This document shows positions 1-10,099 of a stretch of DNA of 64,000 nucleotides, piece by piece. Position numbers and translations under genes: made by a program. This DNA comes from Schistocerca nitens (Eukaryota > Arthropoda > Insecta > Orthoptera > Acrididae). Under the pieces are notes generated by a model. The model searched no databases and was not told the DNA's origin. It was given only the letters and a program-made list of their open reading frames with translations. The stretch covers positions 532,041,102 to 532,105,101 of the forward strand of contig NC_064616.1 of NCBI RefSeq assembly GCF_023898315.1, in the 5' to 3' direction. The first letter of the stretch is position 1; the number at the start of each line of letters is the position of its first letter.

Positions 1-254
1 AGAAATACGTTGTATTTCAACAAATAAATAAATATATAATTTTATTTCTACTTTTGTTTTTTAAATATTTTTTGTGCTTTTTTCTTTCCTTTCACACACA
101 TGGTGTGCATATATAAACATAAAATTTTCTTTTTTTCCGTTTTACCCTTTCTTTTCCACACATTCTCTCTCTATGATACACGTGTACATAGTACACAAAA
201 ATATTACACACATTCTCTATACATATATACACATGTACATTGTACACACAAAAT

Positions 255-352
255 ATTTACATGATACACACACACACACACACACATATTTACACTATGG
301 TAAAAGGGTCATACTACTACTCTACAGACACACACTCTCTCTCACTCTCTGT

Positions 353-435
<83 letters not shown>

Positions 436-440
436 ACTCT
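255..440. repeat. (AC)n and (CT)n/(CA)n microsatellites
   Basis: Two runs of simple repeat are visible: (AC)n at about 264-286, then (CT)n at about 349-392 passing directly into (CA)n at about 397-432. Apparent long reading frames over this stretch consist only of Ser-Leu or His-Thr dipeptides and are artefacts of the repeat. The surrounding bases 1-560 are AT- and pyrimidine-rich, and I see no gene there. Confidence 0.95.
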
Positions 441-662
441 CTCTCACTATCACTCAATCAGAGTCCCCCACCCCTCCTCTCGCTACAAGTGAGTAGTGTG
501 AGTTTCAATCCCATCATTACAAATGACCCTTTTATCATCATAAGGCAACAGACCAATTTTAGACTGTAGTACAGTGTACACGTCGTATCCTCTTGATCGA
601 ATACTGGTCTGCCGTACCATATGCAGTGGCAGCGATGCAGCACCACGAACGCCACTGCACAG

Positions 663-1622
663 TCACTGCAAAAAGTCTTTGATAGAGAGGGCTCTTGATG
701 CCATGCGACGCCCACCCTTAGCCCGCCTCTGGGTGGCACCTTCCAATGTGCAATAGGCATACATTTTCGTGCGTAGACCTACAAACTCCACAATCGGCAA
801 TCCATTCGACTTATCCTTCATAAGACCAATAACCTTCTTGTTCTGTGGAATAATAGCATAAGGATTATCGGCCGCATATGAGGACGTGTCGAATTCATTA
901 CCATGGCAGCTAATTACTTCATATTGATCACAGTTCTTCACCCAATAGATGAAGCTATCTGTATCCATATAAAGTAATTTAGGCTCTTCGAAATGAGTTT
1001 TCGCAAACTCATAATGAAAGCGGTACATGTGGAGTTTGGATAGGTCTAGTATGCACATCCCCACATAAACAGGTTTCGTAAACTCTATTGCAGTCTTCGC
1101 CATCTCCACAGCAACAAAGTTCTTATTGAATATGGCGACCCACTTAAAATTTGGTCTGGCAATACATTTTCTTACGCCATAACGCCCATCCAATTCGGTC
1201 CTAATAAAAATTTCACGTCGTTCCCTCAAATTCTCCATTGTTTTACCGAAAATTGAAGTATTCGTTAATTTATAAAAATCTTTCTCAAAGTCATATGTCG
1301 CAGAAACTCTCTGTCTCGTATTCAAATCAATATTCTCCTTCAACCAGGGGGACTGTTTGAAGAAGATATCCTGGGTGATTCTAACCAGTTCCATACCCAA
1401 GCTGAGGCATTGCTGGAGGTTATGATAATGAATAAAATATCTCCGCTTATCCCCCAGCATTGTCATCAGTTTTGGTGTGGAGCCTCCTAGCAGAACTAGT
1501 TTCTCTAGACACAGTGACAAATCGGTATGCACATCATGCAAACTAATTTGGTATGTGAGTTCTGCCCCGACCACATACACTACATCAGAATCAGCAGTCA
1601 TGCCCCCCCATGATTTTTCCAC
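663..1622 (-). pseudogene. DNA polymerase B, C-terminal palm/thumb fragment
   Basis: This is an open frame of about 319 codons on the minus strand. It contains the polymerase motif B-like segment TNTSIFGKTMENLR (K, N and G in the usual spacing) and the catalytic motif C YMDTDS near 950-980, which holds the metal-binding aspartates. Both are hallmarks of family B polymerases of Polintons and related viruses. The start is not a real initiation codon; the protein continues upstream in another frame into motif A. The last residues, rich in Arg and Ser near 663-760, follow the family's usual C-terminal drop-off. The catalytic residues are intact here although the whole gene is broken, so decay is moderate. 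Confidence 0.8.
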
Positions 1623-1820
1623 CTAATCCCTTGCATTCATCTTTGGGCACCCATAGAAACTCGCCATTCGGCAGTGATTGCTGCATGGGGTGCCTGTATA
1701 AGTTATTCACGTCAAGGTACATTATATAACTCAAATCAAGGGTTGCATTGAACCTGTCACACATTCATGGGCTATTTGTCTTCGCATGCCTATGGACACA
1801 TTGGCAAAGTCCCCCACGGA
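1623..1820 (-). pseudogene. DNA polymerase B, palm motif A fragment (frame-shifted)
   Basis: Read on the minus strand, this short stretch encodes YLDVNNLY, the motif A variant (Asp followed by a short spacer and Leu-Tyr) seen in Polinton-type polymerases. Just upstream is a Gly-Gly-rich segment that normally precedes it. The two parts lie in different frames and there is a stop between them, so at least one indel has occurred. It joins the motif B/C fragment at 663-1622 to the fragment on the far side of the SINE at 1821-2008. Confidence 0.7.
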
Positions 1821-2008
1821 GCCGGCCGAAGTGGCCGTGCGGTTAAAGGCGCTGCAGTCTGGAACCGCAAGACCACTACGGTCGCAGGTTCGAATCCTGC
1901 CTCGGGCATGGCTGTTTGTGTTGTCCTTAGGTTAGTTAGGTTTAACTAGTTCTAAGTTCTAGGGGACTAATGACCTCAGCAGTTGAGTCCCATAGTGCTC
2001 AGAGCCAG
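1821..2008 (+). mobile_element. tRNA-derived SINE (class II tRNA head)
   Basis: The 5' head resembles a class II tRNA: a box A-like 'gtggccgtgcggttaa' and a box B-like 'ggttcgaatcc', with a long variable-arm region between them. The body ends near 'catagtgctcagagcca'. A direct repeat of cccccacgga flanks it at 1811-1820 and 2009-2018, a clear target-site duplication. It sits inside the polymerase remnant and interrupts its Gly-Gly segment. Confidence 0.93.
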
Positions 2009-2373
2009 CCCCCACGGATCCCTCGCTCAAAGAAAAGATGCATGTCAGGATCAGTCAATAATTCGATGCTGCACTTCGCTTTCTTGAGCATTACGTACCA
2101 AGACAACCCAGGTGCCATGTAATAAAAGGTGGGATCCAGATAATATGTGGTCATAGATAGATTCCGTAACTTCTCGAAAACGTCTGCAAGCAAGTGCATG
2201 TCTGTGTCCATGTAAAGCCGTGCATACTCTCCTAAAGTGGGAATATTGAATTCTTGCCAGACATTCACAGCATGCTCATACTCTGCATTCGTTATGGCAT
2301 CGCCTGTGAGGTTGCTGGACAATGCTGTTATGTCGGGTAGCCTGGTTTCGTTGAGTTTCGCCATACTACCCAC
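2009..2373 (-). pseudogene. DNA polymerase B, exonuclease III/finger fragment
   Basis: The minus-strand translation has the segment YARLYMDTDMHLLADVFEK followed by a Leu-Asp-Pro/Tyr-rich stretch (near 2140), an APGLSW motif and ERGIRGG. In Polinton polymerases this order is diagnostic of the end of the 3'-5' exonuclease domain (aspartates of Exo III) leading into the palm. It continues into the motif A fragment once the SINE is removed. Its upstream end shifts frame into the next fragment. Confidence 0.78.
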
Positions 2374-2394
2374 ATACTCATATGGGAATTCCCC

Positions 2395-3109
2395 CTACCT
2401 AGTGACAAGTTGATACTTTTCCTCGGCGGGATATACAGCTCGAGTGATATGCATATCCCCTCTGAGGTAGACTTTCAACAAGTTTCTGGAGTGGTGCCTG
2501 CATAAAACGTAGCGTATCAAGGAAGCGGATCGTAATTCTTGGCATCGTTCATTTGGAGAATGAAATATACGTCTCGACGCTCTCCGGTAGGACACTGTCC
2601 TGATTGTTCTCCAAACCGAAATCACTCAAGCGCTCAACTAGAAAGTGAGCGTCATACCAACTTTAATTGTGGAAGAAAATGGGTATGTGTCTAGGTAGCT
2701 GGTACTTCAAATTTCATTCATTGTGAGCTGTGCCACGGAACTTCCCTGTAAGATGACAGTGCTCCCTACGAGGAGTTTCCACTTTTCTGTCTAAAGGCAG
2801 CCCACAAATACGACAATCAGTGGCGTTATTACACAAATCTTCATTCTCCTTCGATTTGTTCATGGGAACATTGCCGCTGTAAAGCTTATCAACCTCCGGT
2901 GAAAATTTTTGGAGTTCAGAGAGCAACCAAACCGCAGGGCTGACCCCGGCATAAGATTTGTAGTGGTTAAGACTGGAATTATATGACGATACAATTTGGT
3001 ACACTGCCGCATATGGTACGTGTTTCTCTGTAAAGGTGGTATGTGAAGTTGTAGGGTCGCCTTCACAGCGGGTCACAGGGGCGAGGAGACATTCAATGTC
3101 AGCATACAC
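2395..3109 (-). pseudogene. DNA polymerase B, exonuclease I/II and Cys-His insert
   Basis: Near 3080-3105 the minus strand encodes YADIECLL, the Exo I motif with its catalytic Asp and Glu. About 90 residues on is a CRICGLPLD ... HCHLTGKFRG ... HNE segment, a Cys/His cluster conserved in this polymerase family. After a frame change, 2400-2670 encodes YDAHFLVERL (Exo II region) and PESVETYISFSK. At least two frameshifts and stops separate these pieces, so no functional protein could be made. Confidence 0.75.
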
Positions 3110-3313
3110 TACAAACGGGCATCAGTCCTGGTGGTGAGCAATCTTAAAATTTATGAATTTGTTGTCCTCAGTAGGCATAATAACACGTACGGGATCCTTG
3201 GAAGTGCAGTCTACTAGACGCACAGCTACTAACTTGCCTGAGGAGAAATAATTGAGGCACCTTAAGCAAATACGCTTTACACGACGATCACTTGATAGTT
3301 GGTAGGAAAGGAG

Positions 3314-3849
3314 TCAGGACATGCCTTTGATCCAAACATAGTGATAATTATCACCTTCAGAGAAGAGCAGCACGTTTACATGCAGCTCACTCTCACTGGC
3401 AAATTTTGAAAAATTGACTGGGCCGACAACGATGTGCTTGTCTTCCTCATCTGACTTGGTGGATTTACGAAACCACTCGGCGATTGATGTGCTCCGCGTT
3501 GTCACGCCATATCCCCCCCCCCCCCCAAAGATAATGAATACTCGTCTCTCCAACGCCAGACTCAACTTTCGGGGGGGGGCGGGGGGGAGGGGTGCGATAA
3601 TTCAGTGCAGAGCATAGCACTGCATTTAATTGCGGGATACCGTGAATCATTGAATGCCTTGAGGAGTTCCGTTTCCATGACAGGAAGGCACGCGGTTAGA
3701 AATCCAACAGGATCGCGGTACCCTCCTGCCGGGTTTTCGATCCTGATGAATGAGATTCGCTCCTCAAAGGCGTCGACAATCACCGAGTACTGCAACTGTG
3801 GTATGGTATCACTGACCTGATGTCCTTCACTAAAAGGAATGGGGAGGGG
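3314..3849 (-). pseudogene. DNA polymerase B, N-terminal fragments
   Basis: Two overlapping minus-strand frames (3314-3565 and 3562-3849) carry an acidic N-terminal region with VDAFEERISFIRIENPAGG and then HYVWIKGMS, the segment that precedes the Cys-His domain in this family. They are broken by homopolymer runs, C(n) at about 3511-3526 and G(n) at about 3571-3586, which probably cause the frameshift. Similarity ends abruptly at 3849/3850, where an inverted copy of an internal part of the same gene begins. Confidence 0.6.
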
Positions 3850-4001
3850 ACTGTGTCTAGAGAAACTACTTCTGCGAGGAGGCTCCACACCAAAACTGAT
3901 GACAATGCTGGGGGATAAGCGGAGATATTTTATTCATTATCATAACCACCAGCAATGCCTCAGCTTGGGTATGGAACTGGTTAGAATCACCCAGGATCTT
4001 C
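3850..4001 (+). repeat. Inverted duplicate of polymerase segment 1362-1515
   Basis: These 152 bases are the reverse complement of 1362-1515 with only a handful of mismatches and one 2-base deletion (ggatcttc here, ggatatcttc there). The copy is therefore polymerase-coding sequence in plus orientation, placed directly against the truncated N-terminal part of the minus-strand gene. The high similarity implies a duplication or rearrangement later than, or contemporaneous with, insertion of the element. Confidence 0.92.
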
Positions 4002-4009
4002 ACTAATAC

Positions 4010-4330
4010 TATAACTAAAACTATTCGACGGAGTTAGTGAGGTGGATGGGCGTGAGCGCTGTACCTCATGTGACGGTGCAGGAGGAGACGTTGATGATGA
4101 ATCGAGCCACTGTGAGAGGGCGGCCCTTGGAGAGCAGAGTGATGATGTAGCGGCCGGGGTAGCGGAAGCTGCAGCGATGGTGGCGGGGTAGGCTGCAGTA
4201 GCTGCTTGCCAGTGAGAGCGGCCAGGAACAGGGTCGCCCCCAGGTGCAGCAACCGTGGCCGCTGAGGCGTGCACTTCCCGCATGGAGACTAGCGGCGCCC
4301 TTATAGGAGATGCATGCCTTTCCGGACACT
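4010..4330. other. GC-rich block without recognised gene
   Basis: This short block is much richer in GC than its surroundings. On the minus strand a TATAA-like box lies at about 4301-4306, followed about 85 bases later by a hydrophobic Leu/Ala-rich frame (about 4200-4250) resembling a secretory signal peptide. No ATG fits that frame and no family is recognised. It could be a captured gene fragment, or simply the unplaced end of the polymerase element. Confidence 0.3.
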
Positions 4331-4375
4331 GCTTTGCTGCTTTGATGATAACGAGGATGGTTTAGCTGCCGCCGG

Positions 4376-4507
4376 TAGGAATCCTGCCTCGGGCATGGAA
4401 GTGTGTGATGTCCTAAGGTTAGTTAGGTTTAAGTAGTTCTAAGTCTAGGGGACTGATGACCTCAGATGTTAAGTCCCATAGTGCTTACAGCCATTTGGAC
4501 CATTTAG
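4376..4507 (+). mobile_element. 5'-truncated SINE
   Basis: It begins inside the box B region (ggaatcctgcctcgggcatgg) and runs through the shared SINE body to 'cagccatttggaccattt'. The tRNA head is missing. No clear target-site duplication is seen. It abuts the Penelope-like fragment at 4508. Confidence 0.85.
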
Positions 4508-5430
4508 TAACTCTTTTTCTGTGGTTCTCCAAGGATTATTGGGAAGTGTCAAAGAGGATTCGGTTTGCGGAAGGCTGGCATATACCAGATTCTGTGTCAG
4601 TGTGGGAAGACTTATATTGGACAGACAGTGCGCACGATCGAAGATCGTTGCCGAGACCATCAGAGGCACACTCGACTTGGGTACCCCAACATGTCGGCGG
4701 TCGCAGAGCACTGTTTGTCCGAAATCCACGAAATGGACTACTAACATACCAGGATCTTGGTTCAAAAAATGGTTCAAATGGCTCTGAGCACTAAGGGACT
4801 TAACATCTGAGGTTATCAGTCCCCTAGAACTTAGAACTACTTAAACCTAGCTAACCTAATGACATCACACACATCCATGTCCGAGGCAGGGTTCGAAACT
4901 GCGACCGTAGCGGTCGCGCGGTTCCAGACTGAAGCGCTTAGAACCGCTCGGCCAAACCGGCCGGCCAGGATCTTGGCACAGACATCTAAATACTGGGACA
5001 GCGTCGTTAGAGAGGCTATCGAAATTCGTACCAGGGAAGGACTCATCAACTGAGATTACGGCTACAACTTCAGTATGGCATGGGAACCAGCATTGTGTCT
5101 ACTTAAAACGACGCTCAGCAAAGGAAACGAACGGGCAACTAGGGCGGACGAGGCAATTACACCGACGCCACCACAGACGCCGACGCCAGCGTCTCGCCAC
5201 CCGCTGACGCACGGGCGCGGACCGCAGAGAGAGAACGCCTCACGAGGGTAGGGGATTTAAGACGGCCACCCGCACTCAGGAGCTCAGTTCGTCAGCACAC
5301 CTGACGATGGCGACATGTCTGATCGCCGAAATATTGTGCCCGTTGGACACTATGGACCGGCAATACACACGTGGATTGTTCGAGAGTATTCCACAGGCTT
5401 ATCTGGACAATGTGGCAAAGTGTATGCCTA
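4508..5430 (+). pseudogene. Penelope-like element, GIY-YIG endonuclease C-terminal part
   Basis: Around 4600 the plus strand encodes CGKTYIGQT, then a DHQRHTRLG segment and AVAEHC, which match the GIY-YIG endonuclease domain at the C-terminus of Penelope-like retroelements. After a SINE (4761-4964) the frame resumes with YWDSVVREAIEIRTR and, past a stop, the SMAWEPAL segment. It ends with a DDGDMSDRRNIV-type tail near 5305-5420. The endonuclease nicks DNA for target-primed reverse transcription. The reverse transcriptase part is absent, and stops and the SINE make this copy dead. Similarity fades by about 5430. Confidence 0.82.
4761..4964 (-). mobile_element. tRNA-derived SINE inside the Penelope-like element
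   Basis: This is the reverse complement of the common SINE, from 'ggttcaaatggctctgagc' (body end) to the tRNA head ending 'ccggccggcc'. A 12-base target-site duplication ccaggatcttgg lies at 4749-4760 and 4965-4976. Removing the insert and one copy of the duplication restores the endonuclease frame across the site. Confidence 0.95.
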
Positions 5431-5739
5431 ACAACATTCAAAAGTGCCTCCAATTAAGAGGAGGGCCAATTGGTTCGTAAACCGTGTGTTACGCAAGATG
5501 ACAGTGAAAAGAAACTTTAGTGTTTGCAGTGGAATCTTTTGTAAGGTTTTGTTTTAGTTTTTTTGTTTGTTTTGTCAAGTGGAAATGTATTTATCTTCCT
5601 TATTTTTGTTTTCTTGTGACTGTACCTACTATGTTAAGTATTAACAACAAAGCAATATGCAACATTTATTTTGAGCTCTGCATATCAGAGTGGGTGTGTT
5701 GTCAGCTGTTAACCATCCCCATTGTCAGGATACAACCCT

Positions 5740-6500
5740 TCTTAAAGATCCACGCCACGTTAGACGACTTCTAAGAAGAGCGAAGTCGCCAAAATTGCAA
5801 TAGCGAAGGACAAGGTTGTTCCCCAAGCGTGACACGAGCTTCAAATGGTCATGGAGAGAACACATCTGGACGGCCGAATAATAAGTCGGGACGTAATCAG
5901 AACAGTAATTATCGGACAAGTAAATCAAACGTAAGAAACATGATGTCAGTGCATTTTGTAAACACTAGAGGGAGAAAACTAAGGCTAACCGCTGGCATCT
6001 CACGCCCCCGCCAATAGTGCAGGAGAGAGCACTAGTCACAGCCTTTGTATCAGTCTGAGAAGTCTCGTCGGAAAACTAGAAACCACAACTAAGTTACTTC
6101 CGCTGGCTATTTGTAGTGATCTGGGAAGGGACGCCAACCGCGCTTAGAATCTCTTAGAAGATCTGTTAGCAGAGGAATACCAGTTCTCTGAACAGACATA
6201 CCAGAGCCCAAGAAGTGAATTAAATTGCTTTGGTGCGACCTAGAAGACTCTTATCGATACCGACGCGATTATCTCGGCTATCTCCGAGGAGTTTTTTGAC
6301 GTCCTCAAAGACCTCAGCAAAACAGGGATTTTCCACATAATGGCTGTGAGAATTATGCGCACTACCGTCGCAGGTCAAGACCAATTAATACATAAATTTT
6401 GATAGAGCTACCATTATCCGCTGTAACATGGTACCAGCTGGCACTTATACCGAGTCAAATGTGTGTACCTATAATTTTAGGGGTGACTGACAGAGGTGCA
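5740..6500 (+). pseudogene. LTR retrotransposon gag end and retropepsin remnant
   Basis: At about 6250-6300 the plus strand encodes TLIDTDAIISAISEEFF, where a retroviral-type aspartic protease would have Asp-Thr-Gly; the Gly is replaced by Asp. About 60 residues on, in a shifted frame, PIILGVTD matches the ILG-D motif that closes the protease fold. The upstream Asn/Gly/Arg-rich frame (about 5829-6017) looks like a gag C-terminus. Frameshifts and the altered active site show it is dead. No LTRs or reverse transcriptase are seen beside it. Confidence 0.55.
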
Positions 6501-7097
6501 CGAATGCCATAATCTGTTGTCAAAGCGAAGAGATTAGCAGCTGTGTGAACGGAGTGTGAATAATGTTACCCTCCTGTAAACCACTGACAGTCCATGGGAG
6601 GAGGAGTTCCGTGACAGTTAAGTATGTGCAGCCCTTCTCGGACGTCGAGGGTGCAAGGGAAAAGCGTGATATCAGACAGGTACTAGCCTTTTTACTCAGG
6701 GACAAGTGCTCCCCTCCCCATGCCCGCCAGAGGTCGCGGTGGAGAGAAGAATAGGATGGGAAAATGTTTCTTTCGGGAATAGCAGGTGACTTTGCCTTGC
6801 TGAAGTTTTCCAAAAAAGACCGTGGAGACTTAAGACCTATCCTTGTCCAGGGGCGTACCTAGGGGTTGGCAGGAGTGGCCCCCGACAGTGGCGCAAGAGC
6901 AAGGGGGCGCAAATTCCAAAGGCCGACGATGACGTGACGGAGCGCCGCGCCGCCCTCTGAAAAAAATAACGCTGCGCCGCGGCCAGTCTGGTACGAGAAA
7001 TTGTCGAAAAATTTGCTACAGAACGGAGAAGAGATAGTAAAGAAAGACGCTCTGATGATAATCCTCTTCGCTCTACTGGGAGGCACTTTCCTTAAGT
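6501..7097. other. Unassigned stretch with a possible transposon terminus
   Basis: No gene is recognised. The sequence caggggcgtacctagg at about 6849-6864 resembles the start of many insect hAT-type terminal inverted repeats, and GC-rich sequence follows to about 6990. The string gcgccgcggcc occurs both at about 6973 and about 7380, on either side of the SINE at 7098. No matching distal terminus was found, so the assignment is weak. Confidence 0.25.
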
Positions 7098-7295
7098 CGC
7101 CGGCCGGAGTGGCCGAGCGGTTCTAAGCGCTACAGTCTGGAACCGCGCGACCGCTACGGTCGCAGGTTCGAATCCTGCCTCGGGCATAGATGTGTGTGAT
7201 GTCCTTAGGTTAGTTAGGTTTAAGTAGTTCTAAGTTCTAGGGGACTGATGACCTCAGGAGTTAAGTCCCATAGTGCTGAGAGCCATTTGAACCAA
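7098..7295 (+). mobile_element. tRNA-derived SINE
   Basis: A full-length copy with tRNA head (gccggccggagtggccgagcgg...), box B 'ggttcgaatcc' and the standard body ending 'gagccatttgaacca'. It is flanked by tccttaagtc on the left and tccttacgtc on the right, an apparent 10-base target-site duplication with one mismatch. Confidence 0.93.
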
Positions 7296-8088
7296 TCCTT
7301 ACGTCACTCCAAGTGACCAGTCCAAGAAACGCAGACTATGCGTAGATGTGCAGTCTGCTCGAAACATACATACTGTGCGCCGCGGCCGGTATTATCTTTT
7401 TAGATAAACTTTTGAAAAATACTACTACTTCTAATTTATTCTTGATTTTTGGGCAGTGCTCAGTACCCAAGCTGAACCTCCTTAATCCATGAACTTTTTA
7501 TCAGAGCACGAGAGCACATTACCTTGCAAACCAGTTTTGACATCTTCATCTTCCTGCAAATGCAAAAAGTGCGATTGTGGTCAGATCCAGTTGACATATT
7601 TCTTGTTTAATTAGGCAAGTAAACGTATACTCTATATTCACGGTAAGTAAATATTATTTACTTGTTATATTAGCTTATGGCAACAGTTGCAAAATATTAC
7701 CTTAACAAAGTACCTAGAAAGTCATATTAGACCTATTTAATAACAATTATCACATACACATATAAACAAGGTTCGTTGTTAATATTACTGGTCTCATTAA
7801 TTTTGCTATGGTAATTGCTATATCAAATCTTTTTACCTCATTCTTTTATCTCCGCTGAGTCGACAATTTATTAGCAGATCTGAGTTTTTGAAGGAACATA
7901 GATCCTTTTGGCTTAATTGTACTCTCGCCATTTCAGGGCAATTACGACTTGCCCAAACGTTTGGGGGTGAGGATTTTGAAGCACGAGGCCTTACGAGAGC
8001 GACGTATAAAAAGTCATGCTGAACGCACCATGTACACTTTCGGCATTACCTGGTTATCATACTGAGAAATAATTTAGCACATAAAAGT
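7296..8088. other. AT-rich sequence without recognised features
   Basis: No reading frame, repeat or RNA gene could be supported on either strand. The composition is AT-rich and typical of intergenic or intronic insect DNA. Confidence 0.5.
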
Positions 8089-8421
8089 TTATTGGCAGTG
8101 ACGACTCGCCCACCTCCCCATCCTGTTAGGTTTTTCATCAGGTTTCAAAATCGCCACCCACCTTCGTAGTGGTAGGTGTTGTGTTAGTTGGCGAGCGGAG
8201 GTAACCCAGACCGGACACGCACCCCCGTGTTGTCTGTCGCCAATTCGCAGAAGGACCTCGGTGCCGACACTAATCCTGTCGACTGTGAGGCTGATTGCCT
8301 CCCTCGAAGTCTCGCCGAAGCTGCATTCACAGTTACACGGCCCTGCAAACCTCAACAGTTACTAGTTCATCTGTGGCTGTGTAGCAAGAGGAAGCGCTCG
8401 GTCGTACATCAAGGAAGGTGA
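8089..8421 (+). other. GC-richer block ending in a splice-donor-like site
   Basis: This block is clearly less AT-rich than its flanks. It ends in aaggaaggtgagtcatg near 8412-8428, a good match to a eukaryotic 5' splice site. The longest frame (8188-8421, plus) lacks an ATG at its start and matches no family I know. It may be a non-coding first exon of a host transcript or the leader of an unrecognised retroelement; neither is demonstrated. Confidence 0.25.
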
Positions 8422-10095
8422 GTCATGTGTTCTGTAATAGCAATATGTTTCCTGTGCTCATGCTCATGGTTCTTAAGAATCTACGATTCATTCATGTTTA
8501 AATGAAACTCTTATTTTGTTTTATCAGGTAGTTCAATATTTTCCCCGTTTTTCTCGCAGTAGAATCGAACTATTTATGATTTGACGCTTCTTACGTATAT
8601 CTGCCTAATTTATGGACTGGTTTTTTTTCGCAGTCAGTTTGATTTGAAATTCGTAGCAGTAGGTAAAACTAAATTATAACAATATATACATATCAAAATC
8701 TCTGGAAAGTCATGCATAATCGACATAGGTGTTGCCAAAAGCGTCCCTAGGGAAGATACTAAAATTACCAGTCTTGTTGTTAACGAGTACATAAAAAACC
8801 AGAGTTTAACTTTTGATTATTCAAAATAATATGAACTCATTCATCTACAATGCCAGTCATACAATTTTTCTTTCTCACAACTACATTTCATTTACTAAAA
8901 TTAATAAATATGAACATACTCGTGTTTGATAATTGTAGCACCTTTATTGTTTATTTCAGTACCATTTGATATGCTATCTAAGGGGATTTGGCTGTTTGCC
9001 ATATTGTTTATAACAGACGTACCAGTTAAAATTACACATAAGATTTAGAAGTATTGAAGATGAAACCAGTTGTTTTATCCTAAATGTCATCACATTCGAT
9101 AAATATCAAACTGACGCTAATTTCATTATAATCTCAGAAGAATGGTTCTGATAAAAGCTAGCAGTGTTAAAGAAGCAACTTTGATGTATGTGCCAAGTAG
9201 AAGCGGAATATTGATTGTATCTCTGAATTTTTTCCACGGTTTTCTGCTGTTTTGCCCCATGAGGCACGAAGTTTCCCTTCGTGCATTCCACTGAGACTCT
9301 CCGGGTTAATGAAATCCAGCAGAATTTTCTTGCATTTCTCAAAGCGTTTGTATGGAATATAGAACACAGAACGACAACAATAACTTTCCTTAAAACGGAA
9401 ATAAAGCCTGACGTGTAAAAAATGCTAGATGTTTATTTCTCTCTCTCTCTCTTACAGTTTTTTTTCCTCCAGACATCGATCATCCCTTCACAATTTTTTC
9501 TGTACGTAAAGCTGGTATTATCAGGCGTGAAGCAAAGTTTCTAGTCCATTCACACAGGTAACAATGAATCATCCAGATTAATAACGGGCATTATTGTGTA
9601 AGAAAGTGTCAATAGCAGACGTTGAATGCAGAGTCACCTTTGTATTTTTCACCTTTGATTGAAAGAGTCCTAACGCTCATTCCCTTTTTAATATCAGATC
9701 TACGTGCATTGTACATTCAATGTTCACTAAAACTGGCGATGCCGCACTAGTCAATTTGCATTCGGAAGACAAGCTCTGAGCATTTCAGTTTCAGTCATAT
9801 CTGGTTGCGATATGTTTCTCGATACACATTCTATATCTCTATGAGAATTTTTTTTGAAACAAATAGGCTAACTCTAAAGTCTCTAGCTCTTACCTCGTTA
9901 GTATTGTCTACTCTATTGCAAAAGCGTGCTCGCAATGTGGTTTCCCTGGCAATAAAATTTGTTTGAATTCAAAGAAATATTAAAAAGTCACGCATTTATT
10001 GTCACCGTTATTTCTGATATACTTCTACATTGTTTTGCTGCTTTGGTTTTTACCTTGATATTTGACATTCAGACAAAATCAAAGATTCGATGGAT
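8422..10095. other. AT-rich sequence without recognised features
   Basis: Only short unremarkable frames are present, such as one of 66-78 codons on the minus strand at 9106-9367, with no recognisable motif. A short (CT)n run lies at about 9440-9451. Nothing else is supported. Confidence 0.5.
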
Positions 10096-10099
10096 AAAC

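Larger units (their letters stand above)
663..3849 (-). mobile_element. Degenerate Polinton/Maverick-type DNA polymerase B region
   Basis: Successive minus-strand fragments line up in the N-to-C order of a protein-primed family B DNA polymerase of the Polinton/Maverick (adintovirus-like) kind: an N-terminal region, an exonuclease motif with a Cys/His-rich insert, a finger region, and palm motifs A, B and C. In these elements the polymerase copies the transposon DNA from a protein primer. The reading frame is broken by several stops and frame changes and by a SINE at 1821-2008. No integrase, capsid, protease or ATPase gene of a Polinton is seen nearby and no terminal inverted repeats were found, so this is an isolated remnant. 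A viral polymerase of the same family integrated in the genome is the alternative; the two cannot be separated from this fragment. Confidence 0.8.

Noticed and set aside
74-569. Overlapping plus-strand frames of more than 100 codons
   Set aside because: They are Ser-Leu and His-Thr strings translated from CT and CA microsatellites.
1840-1912. Functional tRNA genes in the SINE heads
   Set aside because: Boxes A and B are intact, but each is fused to a SINE body and flanked by a target duplication.
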